Assembly (NCBI GenBank): GCA_002317115.1
Contig: DCIP01000092.1
Location: forward strand, 1-5,354
DNA length: 5,354 bases
Direction of reading: 5' to 3'
Source of the DNA: Candidatus Scybalocola fimicaballi
GTDB taxonomy: Bacteria > Bacteroidota > Bacteroidia > Bacteroidales > Paludibacteraceae
Positions within the stretch are counted from its first letter, which is position 1, and every line of letters begins with the position of its first letter. The notes under the pieces are model-generated. The model made no database searches. It was not told the origin of the DNA and worked only from the letters and a program-made list of their open reading frames with translations. The translations under genes were made by a program, and so were the position numbers. Shown piece by piece: positions 1 through 5,185 of the stretch.

Positions 1-464
1 AAGGCTTCCTACGTTCGCATCGTTCGTTGACTCAGACAGCAGGTCGTGCCGCTCGTAACTTGAATGGCCGTGTGATCATGTACGCTGACAAGATTACAGA
101 GAGTATGCAGCAGACAATAGACGAGACAAACCGTCGTCGCGAGAAACAAATCGCATATAATGAGGCTAATCACCTTGTCCCTAAGGCTTTGAATAAGGAG
201 AAGAAGACGATTCTTAAGGAGCGCGACGGTGATGAACCAAAGTATTATGTCGAGCCTGATGTCTACGCTGAACGCCATCGTAAACCACAGATGGTGGCTG
301 AAGCAACGTCTACTTATAATACTCCTGCTGAATTGGAGAAGATTATTGCTCAAACAAAACAGGCTATGCTCGACGCTGCCAAGGATCTTGAGTTCTTGGA
401 AGCTGCTCGTTTGCGTGATGAGATGATCAAACTGCAGAACGAGCTCTTGAAAATGAAAAAATAG
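1..464 (+). CDS. uvrB: UvrABC excision nuclease subunit B, C-terminal part (5' end outside window)
   Basis: UvrB is the damage-verifying helicase-like subunit of nucleotide excision repair. It receives the lesion from UvrA and recruits UvrC for incision in the cytoplasm. The frame is open from the window edge; 153 complete codons are visible, ending in TAG at 462-464. The first visible residues, GFLRSHRSLTQTAGRAARN, are helicase motif VI, with the QTxGRAARN core that carries the ATP-contacting arginines. Next come the family-typical DKIT segment and an ETNRRREKQ segment with YNE following, then a charged linker. The last 45 residues (about 330-461) form the UVR domain, a helical hairpin containing EFLEAARLRDEM that in characterised UvrB binds UvrC. 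The helicase core up to motif V lies upstream of the window. The end is intact, and the next gene starts 19 bp later with no terminator between, which suggests co-transcription with the helicase. The identification is very secure. Confidence 0.97.
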   Translation, partial: GFLRSHRSLTQTAGRAARNLNGRVIMYADKITESMQQTIDETNRRREKQIAYNEANHLVPKALNKEKKTILKERDGDEPKYYVEPDVYAERHRKPQMVAEATSTYNTPAELEKIIAQTKQAMLDAAKDLEFLEAARLRDEMIKLQNELLKMKK

Positions 465-483
465 TACAAATATTAAGATACAA

Positions 484-2826
484 ATGGATTATTTAGATTC
501 GCTTAATGAACCGCAACGTCAGGCTGTGACATATAGTGATGGTCCTTCTTTGGTGATTGCCGGCGCCGGTTCTGGTAAGACTCGTGTGCTTACTTATAAG
601 ATTGCCTATCTGTTGCAATCTGGACTTAAACCTCAATCGATTCTTGCTTTGACTTTTACTAAGAAGGCTGCAACTGAAATGAAAGACCGTATCGCCAAAG
701 TGGTTGGTGATGAAGCTGCAAGCAAACTTTGGATGGGTACTTTCCACTCGATCTTTGCGAGAATCCTTCGTGCCGAGGCCGAAAAACTTGGTCTTGATAA
801 GGATTTCACTATCTACGACGGTACTGATTCCCAAAACCTTTTGGCTACTATCATTAAGGAGCGTAAACTTGACGACAAGACTTACAATCCTAAGAAGATG
901 CATGCTAAGATCTCTCGTCTGAAGAATGATCTTATCACTCCTCAGATGTATAAGGAGATTCCTGATTTCCACGAACGTGATGTGGAGGATCACCTTTATG
1001 CTTTCGGAGATTTGTATACTGCTTATGCTGCACGTTGCAAAAATGCCAATGCTCTTGATTTTGATGATATATTGCTATTTACCAATATATTACTTCGTGA
1101 TGACGCTCAAGTGGCTTTCAAATATCAGAATAAATTCAGATTTATCCTTGTCGACGAGTATCAGGATACCAACGCTTCTCAGTATCGTATTATTCGTAAG
1201 CTTTGTCAGCAGCATCATAAACTGTGTGTAGTGGGTGATGACGCTCAGTCAATCTACGGTTTCCGTGGAGCTGACGTGAGAAATATCCTCTCTTTCACAA
1301 ACGATTATCCGGAAGCTAAGGTAGTCCGTTTGGAACAGAATTACCGTTCTACCCAGACTATTGTCAATGTGGCTAATAGTTTGATTTCCAAGAATACGCA
1401 ACAACTTGAGAAACATGCATTCTCAGAGCAGGAGGTTGGAAACAAAGTGCGTGTGTTTGGAGCATATTCGGAAGCGGAGGAGAGTATGGTCGTCGCCAAT
1501 TCCATTGATAGACTGGTGAAAGAGGCTGATTGCAAATTCTCTGATTTTGCAGTTCTTTATCGAGTTAACACTCAATCCCGTCTTATTGAGAAAGCTTTAC
1601 GTGAGAAAGGAATACCGTCGCGTGTATGGGGTGGCAAGACATTCTATCAACGCGCTGATATAAAAAATATTGTCTCGTATTGTCGACTTGCAGTCAATCA
1701 CCACGACGAGGAGGCTTTTAAGCGTATTGTCAATGATCCGCCAAGAGGTATTGGCGACGTCACTGTCGGCAAAATCTTTGAGCAGTCCGCAGCTGCCAAC
1801 GTCTCTTTCTGGGATGTGGTGGATAATATCCGCGACTACGATTTTCTAAACGAAGGCACAAAGAATAAGGTGGCTGCGTTCGCTGAAATGATAAACGATT
1901 TTGGCAAACAGGCTGCGGAGACGGATGCATACGCTGTGGTGGATTCTGTGATCAAACGTTCTGGAATCTGGGCTGACGCATATAAAGATAATGAGTTGGA
2001 GAATAAGAACCGTCAGCAGAACCTTGCCGAGATGCTTCGCTCTGTGTTTGATTTCAAAACTCGTGTGGCTGAGGAAGACGGTGCGGATGCCGACTTGTCG
2101 TTGAACCATTTCCTTACTGATATCGCTTTGCTTACCAGCGTCGACGAGGGGGATGACAATAATAAGGTCACATTGATGACAGTCCACGCCAGCAAGGGAT
2201 TGGAGTTTAAGGAGGTCTTCATCATCGGAGTGGAGGAGGGAATGTTCCCGTCGAAACGAAGTGCGAGTGATGAATCAGTAGAGGAGGAGCGACGATTGAT
2301 GTATGTGGCGATCACAAGAGCCGAGAAAAACTGCTATATCACATACTGCAAGAGCCGTATGGAAGGACAGCAGTCAAAAGTGGCGAATCCGAGTCGATTC
2401 ATCAAAGAGATTGATCCTAACTTGCTGATTCTGCCTAAAGATTGGAAAGACACCGCTTCTGTTTCATCTCAACGAGGTGAGGCTCGATGGAGTTCGGGAC
2501 AGCAGTTCAATTTAAAAAGACCGATGTCGACGACACGCCAAACTGCCCAAGCTCAAACTGCTTCACAACCGTCGACAGGAGTCCATCCATTAGCTACCGG
2601 ACGATTCAAGCCAGCCAGCACATTGGCAGGTAGGGTAGGGCCGGTCAATATCTCACAGTTTCAGGTAGGCACATTCGTCAAGCATAAAGATTACGGAATT
2701 GGCCAGATCAAACAGCTTGAAGGATCAGGTAAAGATACGAAAGCCTTTATCGAGTTTAACCACTTCGGAATCAAGAAAATATTCTTGGCATACGCTGCCG
2801 CAAATATGCAGGTCATAAATGCATAA
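484..2826 (+). CDS. pcrA: ATP-dependent DNA helicase of the PcrA/UvrD/Rep family (SF1A)
   Basis: This is a complete 780-residue 3'-5' DNA helicase, near the usual PcrA/UvrD length of about 720-780. All SF1A motifs are visible: Q motif (LNEPQRQAV, Q11), Walker A AGAGSGKT (26-33, K32), motif Ia LTFTKKAATEM (56-66), motif Ib GTFHS (85-89), Walker B VDEYQD (223-228), motif III GDDAQSIYGFRGA (251-263), motif IV LEQNYRST (283-290), motif V TLMTVHASKGLEF (563-575) and motif VI RRLMYVAITRAEK (603-615, with R612 as the likely arginine finger). After the core, a low-complexity linker rich in Gln, Thr, Ala and Ser (about 655-720) leads to a C-terminal Tudor-like fold (about 725-770, VGTFVKHKDYGIGQI). 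In PcrA/UvrD this fold contacts RNA polymerase and other partners. The ATG at 484 places the Q motif at the normal distance and no Shine-Dalgarno is visible. The gene probably shares a transcript with uvrB. Assignment to pcrA rather than uvrD or rep rests on the Tudor-like tail and is less sure than the family call. Arginine codon use changes near codon 590. Confidence 0.96.
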   Translation: MDYLDSLNEPQRQAVTYSDGPSLVIAGAGSGKTRVLTYKIAYLLQSGLKPQSILALTFTKKAATEMKDRIAKVVGDEAASKLWMGTFHSIFARILRAEAEKLGLDKDFTIYDGTDSQNLLATIIKERKLDDKTYNPKKMHAKISRLKNDLITPQMYKEIPDFHERDVEDHLYAFGDLYTAYAARCKNANALDFDDILLFTNILLRDDAQVAFKYQNKFRFILVDEYQDTNASQYRIIRKLCQQHHKLCVVGDDAQSIYGFRGADVRNILSFTNDYPEAKVVRLEQNYRSTQTIVNVANSLISKNTQQLEKHAFSEQEVGNKVRVFGAYSEAEESMVVANSIDRLVKEADCKFSDFAVLYRVNTQSRLIEKALREKGIPSRVWGGKTFYQRADIKNIVSYCRLAVNHHDEEAFKRIVNDPPRGIGDVTVGKIFEQSAAANVSFWDVVDNIRDYDFLNEGTKNKVAAFAEMINDFGKQAAETDAYAVVDSVIKRSGIWADAYKDNELENKNRQQNLAEMLRSVFDFKTRVAEEDGADADLSLNHFLTDIALLTSVDEGDDNNKVTLMTVHASKGLEFKEVFIIGVEEGMFPSKRSASDESVEEERRLMYVAITRAEKNCYITYCKSRMEGQQSKVANPSRFIKEIDPNLLILPKDWKDTASVSSQRGEARWSSGQQFNLKRPMSTTRQTAQAQTASQPSTGVHPLATGRFKPASTLAGRVGPVNISQFQVGTFVKHKDYGIGQIKQLEGSGKDTKAFIEFNHFGIKKIFLAYAAANMQVINA

Positions 2827-2835
2827 GATTTTTTT
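2805..2835 (+). terminator. weak terminator-like hairpin at the pcrA stop codon
   Basis: TATGCA (2805-2810) pairs with TGCATA (2820-2825) across a 9-nt loop. After three bases there is a run of seven T (2829-2835). The 3' arm overlaps the pcrA TAA stop (2824-2826). The stem is only 6 bp and mostly A/T, so it may be incidental or may act as a weak first stop before the stronger hairpin 70 bp downstream. Confidence 0.25.
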
Positions 2836-2844
2836 GAATTAAAG

Positions 2845-2859
2845 TTGCAATTATTGCAA
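2845..2859. promoter_or_regulatory. perfect palindrome over the ridA promoter -33 region (candidate operator)
   Basis: TTGCAAT (2845-2851) and ATTGCAA (2853-2859) are exact inverted copies around a single central T. The first three bases are also the best-placed -33 element (TTG) for the TAnnTTTG box at 2868. A dimeric regulator bound here would block polymerase. No known binding consensus is recognised, and AT-rich gaps give some palindromes by chance. Confidence 0.35.
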
Positions 2860-2875
2860 AAGAATTTTATCTTTG
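2845..2875 (+). promoter_or_regulatory. Bacteroidetes-type promoter, probably for ridA
   Basis: TATCTTTG at 2868-2875 fits the Bacteroidetes primary-sigma -7 consensus TAnnTTTG exactly. A TTG at 2845-2847 lies 20 bp upstream, the spacing expected for the -33 element (TTG or TTTG, about 19-21 bp). Transcription would start at about 2879-2882, leaving a leader of roughly 60 nt before the ridA ATG at 2942. The unusual point is that the terminator stem begins at the last base of the -7 element, so the start point falls inside the 5' arm. Confidence 0.6.
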
Positions 2876-2908
2876 TAGAGACGGGAAAATTCTCGTCTCT
2901 ACTTTTTT
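2875..2908 (+). terminator. strong intrinsic terminator after pcrA
   Basis: GTAGAGACG (2875-2883) pairs perfectly with CGTCTCTAC (2894-2902). The stem extends inward by a G-T wobble (2884/2893), G-C (2885/2892) and A-T (2886/2891), giving about 12 bp around a 4-nt AAAT loop. Six T residues follow (2903-2908). This is a textbook rho-independent terminator for + strand transcripts, placed 49 bp after the pcrA stop, so it probably ends the uvrB-pcrA transcript. There is no T-run on the other side, so it should act in one direction only. Confidence 0.8.
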
Positions 2909-2941
2909 ATAATTGGATTTATATTAAGTTGGATTGTTATT

Positions 2942-3316
2942 ATGAATAAAGAGATTTCTACAAATAATGCACCATCGGCTGTTGGACCATACAGCCAAGC
3001 AATCGAAGCTGGAGATATGATTTATGTATCTGGTCAGTTGGGTTTGAATCCTGCTGACGGTTCGTTGTCGCCTGATGTTGTTGAGCAGGCACGACAGTCG
3101 TTGAAGAATATCGGTGAGATTTTGAAGACTGCTGGTTGCGATTATTCAAATGTTGTGAAGACGTCGGTGTTTATCACTGATTTGAGTGCTTTCGCTGCAG
3201 TCAACGAGGTTTACGCTACATTCTTCCAGAAACCTTTTCCTGCTCGTTCATGCGTTGAGGTATCGAAATTGCCTAAGGGTGGACTCGTGGAAATTGAATG
3301 TATAGCAAAAAAGTGA
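2942..3316 (+). CDS. ridA: RidA family 2-iminobutanoate/2-iminopropanoate deaminase
   Basis: RidA (YjgF/YER057c/UK114 family) hydrolyses reactive enamine/imine intermediates such as 2-aminoacrylate, released by PLP enzymes like threonine/serine dehydratase, to 2-keto acids and ammonia. This protects other PLP enzymes in the cytoplasm, and the protein normally works as a homotrimer. The 124-residue length is normal (E. coli RidA has 128). Visible motifs are NAPSAVGPYSQA (9-20, Y17 in the pocket), YVSGQLG (28-34), QARQSLKNI (49-57), VVKTSVFITDL (71-81), the PARSCVEV block (100-107) with R102, equivalent to the carboxylate-binding R105 of E. coli, and VEIECIA (116-122) with E117, equivalent to E120. 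These residues mark the deaminase-active RidA subgroup rather than the inactive Rid2-7 paralogues. C104 matches the conserved Cys107 of E. coli. The ATG at 2942 aligns with the family N terminus and no Shine-Dalgarno is visible. The gene has its own promoter upstream and looks monocistronic. Its neighbours give no metabolic clue. Confidence 0.95.
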   Translation: MNKEISTNNAPSAVGPYSQAIEAGDMIYVSGQLGLNPADGSLSPDVVEQARQSLKNIGEILKTAGCDYSNVVKTSVFITDLSAFAAVNEVYATFFQKPFPARSCVEVSKLPKGGLVEIECIAKK

Positions 3317-3319
3317 GTG

Positions 3320-3368
3320 AAAATTGCTAAATGATGTTAAGATTTATGTGTTGTTTAGCATTTTATTG
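3320..3368 (+). terminator. possible weak terminator after ridA
   Basis: TGCTAAA (3325-3331) can pair with TTTAGCA (3354-3360), and beyond a T-T mismatch AAA (3321-3323) can pair with TTT (3362-3364). A short T-rich stretch follows. The loop is 22 nt and the stem is AT-rich, so this is a poor terminator at best. It is the only candidate between ridA and the glycogen synthase gene, and some readthrough from ridA is possible. Confidence 0.25.
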
Positions 3369-3381
3369 TTATTTATAGCCG

Positions 3382-3407
3382 TTTGTTTGCAAAAAATATT
3401 AATTTTG
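3382..3407 (+). promoter_or_regulatory. putative Bacteroidetes-type promoter for the glycogen synthase-phosphorylase operon
   Basis: TAATTTTG at 3400-3407 matches the -7 consensus TAnnTTTG exactly and lies 29 bp before the synthase ATG. The upstream partner is less good: TTTG occurs at 3382-3385 and 3386-3389, only 14 and 10 bp away instead of about 19-21, and nothing better is seen at the standard spacing. The expected start point is about 3411-3414, giving a short leader of about 25 nt. The lack of a normal -33 element could mean dependence on an activator. Confidence 0.45.
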
Positions 3408-3409
3408 CA
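3388..3409. promoter_or_regulatory. inverted repeat TGCAAAA-N8-TTTTGCA over the glycogen operon -7 box (candidate operator)
   Basis: TGCAAAA (3388-3394) and TTTTGCA (3403-3409) are exact inverted copies separated by 8 bp, giving a 22-bp site whose right arm covers the TTTG of the -7 element. Half-site spacing of about 15 bp between arm starts fits a dimeric regulator poorly to moderately. No known regulator consensus is recognised and the region is AT-rich, so chance is a real alternative. Confidence 0.3.
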
Positions 3410-3436
3410 TAATAAACTACACAAAATAAAAGGATT

Positions 3437-5146
3437 ATGGATAAGAACAACTATGTGATAGAAACAAGTTGGGAAGTCTGCAACAAGAATGGTGGTATTT
3501 ATACTGTGTTGTCTACACATGCAAAAGCATTAGGCGATATACTTGGAGACCATTTGATTTTTATTGGACCTGATTTCGGAAACGAAGACAATATATATTT
3601 CAAAGAGAGCAAGACTGCATTGAAGTCTTGGAAGTCAGCTGCCGCTAAAGAGGGCTTGGCTGTACGTGTCGGCACTTGGAACGTGCCAGGAAATCCATTG
3701 GTTATTTTAGTAAACTACAAACCTTTCTTCACTGAGAGAGATGCTTTCTACGGTGAGATGTGGGAGAAGTTCGGTGTCAATTCACTTGGCGCTGTTGGAG
3801 ACTACCATGATTGTGCTGTGTTCAGTATGGCAGCAGGAAAGGTTGTTGAGTGTTTTGTCAATTATAATAAGTGTGCTGACGCTGGTGTCATCGCGCATTT
3901 CCATGAATGGCAGACTGCAGCCGGTCTTTTGTATGTAAAGAGCCGTTGCCCACAGATCAAGACTGCCTTCACTACTCATGCAACTACGACAGGTCGTTCG
4001 ATCTGTTTCAATAATAAGCAGCTTTACGCTTACTTCAATGCCTACAACGGTGATCAGATGGCTGGTGAACTTTGTGTTTCCAACAAACATTCGATCGAGA
4101 AGGCTGCGGCTCACAACGCTGATTGCTTCACAACAGTGTCTGGCCTAACAGCTGATGAGTGTAAGCAGTTGCTTGATAAACCTGCATTCGTTACTCCTAA
4201 TGGTTTTGAGGCTGACTTCGTTCCAACTGGAGACAAGTTTGCTAAGGCTCGCACAAAAGCACGCAGCGCTATGACTAAGGTTGCTGAGGCTTTGTTGGGT
4301 TACAAACTTAAGAAGGATGCTTTGTTTATCGCTACAAGCGGTAGATTCGAGTGGAGAAACAAGGGTATCGACGTCTTCATGAAGTCGCTACAGCAGTTGA
4401 ACCAGAATCCAAACTTGGACAGAGAGGTTATCGCTTTCGTGATGGTTCCATCTTGGGTTAAATGTCCACGTACAGACTTGCAGGAGAAACTTGCGTCTAA
4501 GGGCAAGAACCAGTTGGATTGGAAGTCATGCACTCACGAGGTTAACGAGCCTTGGAATAATCAGATTCTAAATGCTATCGGCACTTTCGGATTATATAAT
4601 CAGGAAGACCATAAGGTAAAGGTTATCTATGTGCCTTGTTTGCTTGATGGCAACGACGGAATATTTAATATGAGTTACTACGACCTACTTGCCGGTCTTG
4701 ATTTGACAGTGTTTGCTTCATACTACGAGCCTTGGGGTTATACTCCGCTTGAGAGTGTGGCATTCGGTGTTCCGACAATCACTACAGACAAGGCAGGATT
4801 CGGTTTGTGGGTAATGAAGGAGTCGAAGAAGTCTGATTCAATCAGCAACGGTGTTGCTGTTATCAACCGTACGGATTTCAATTTCGACGAGGTTGCCTCT
4901 CGTATTGAAAATGAGGTTGTTGCATTCTCTAAGATGAAAGACGCGGATGTGGCTAAGGCATCGGAGAAAGCAAAGGCATTCGCTGACAAGGCATCTTGGA
5001 ACAACTTCATCTCATTCTATGTTGAAGCTTACGACAAGGCTTTGGCAAACGGAGCTAAGAAAACAGCTGCCAAGAAAGCACCGTCGGCAAAACCTGCAAC
5101 AGAAACAGCTGAGAAACCCAAACGTCGCTGCTGTTCAAAGAAATAA
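3437..5146 (+). CDS. GT3-family (eukaryote-type) glycogen synthase
   Basis: This 569-residue enzyme should extend alpha-1,4-glucan chains from a sugar nucleotide in the cytoplasm. It resembles fungal/animal glycogen synthase (GT3) rather than bacterial GlgA (GT5). Visible motifs are ETSWEVCNKNGGIYTV (9-24, glycine-rich donor loop G19-G20), HFHEW (154-158), FTTHATTTGR (178-187, H181 and R187 matching yeast Gsy2 H193 and R199), TVSGLTADEC (233-242), TPNGFE (253-258), SGRFEWRNKG (301-310, R303 and K309 matching Gsy2 R320 and K326) and SYYEPWGYTPLE (428-439, catalytic-site E431 and E439), followed by GVPTITTDKAGFG (444-456). It is shorter than eukaryotic forms (about 700 residues). It lacks the Arg-rich regulatory helix and ends in a basic Lys/Ala-rich tail (540-569). 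The donor is probably UDP-glucose, as for eukaryotic GT3 enzymes, but this is inferred. AGGA at 3431-3434 is only 2 bp from the ATG, too close for a working Shine-Dalgarno. The phosphorylase follows at 39 bp, implying an operon. The symbol is left blank because glgA normally denotes the GT5 enzyme. Confidence 0.93.
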   Translation: MDKNNYVIETSWEVCNKNGGIYTVLSTHAKALGDILGDHLIFIGPDFGNEDNIYFKESKTALKSWKSAAAKEGLAVRVGTWNVPGNPLVILVNYKPFFTERDAFYGEMWEKFGVNSLGAVGDYHDCAVFSMAAGKVVECFVNYNKCADAGVIAHFHEWQTAAGLLYVKSRCPQIKTAFTTHATTTGRSICFNNKQLYAYFNAYNGDQMAGELCVSNKHSIEKAAAHNADCFTTVSGLTADECKQLLDKPAFVTPNGFEADFVPTGDKFAKARTKARSAMTKVAEALLGYKLKKDALFIATSGRFEWRNKGIDVFMKSLQQLNQNPNLDREVIAFVMVPSWVKCPRTDLQEKLASKGKNQLDWKSCTHEVNEPWNNQILNAIGTFGLYNQEDHKVKVIYVPCLLDGNDGIFNMSYYDLLAGLDLTVFASYYEPWGYTPLESVAFGVPTITTDKAGFGLWVMKESKKSDSISNGVAVINRTDFNFDEVASRIENEVVAFSKMKDADVAKASEKAKAFADKASWNNFISFYVEAYDKALANGAKKTAAKKAPSAKPATETAEKPKRRCCSKK

Positions 5147-5185
5147 TTAAAGAAATTAAAAGGAAATTTATATAAAATAAGTGTT

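Noticed and set aside
3..59. Motif VI of UvrB reads GFLRSHRSLTQTAGRAARN rather than the E. coli-like GFLRSERSLIQTIGRAARN
   Set aside because: The core arginines and glycine are kept and the substitutions are at tolerant positions, so it looks like lineage variation and not loss of function.
9..353. 114-codon open frame on the minus strand opposite uvrB
   Set aside because: It lies wholly antisense to a clear uvrB reading frame, its protein resembles no family I know, and no promoter is evident. It is a shadow frame.
493..993. 166-codon open frame on the minus strand opposite the helicase N-terminal part
   Set aside because: It is antisense to conserved helicase motifs and its composition is typical of a reverse-complement shadow. 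The other minus-strand and alternative-frame reading frames in pcrA and the synthase gene were dropped for the same reason.
2908..2915. TATAATTG as a second -7 element for ridA
   Set aside because: It has one mismatch to TAnnTTTG and there is no TTG at the -33 position, whereas the element at 2868-2875 is exact and well spaced.
3331..3378. 15-codon frame after ridA (MMLRFMCCLAFYCYL)
   Set aside because: It is hydrophobic and has two tandem ATG codons, but it is too short to support by sequence alone, lies within the AT-rich hairpin region and has no ribosome-binding evidence.
3429..3434. AAAGGA as a Shine-Dalgarno for the glycogen synthase
   Set aside because: It ends only 2 bp before the ATG, which is too close for normal pairing with 16S rRNA. 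Bacteroidetes generally initiate without a strong Shine-Dalgarno.
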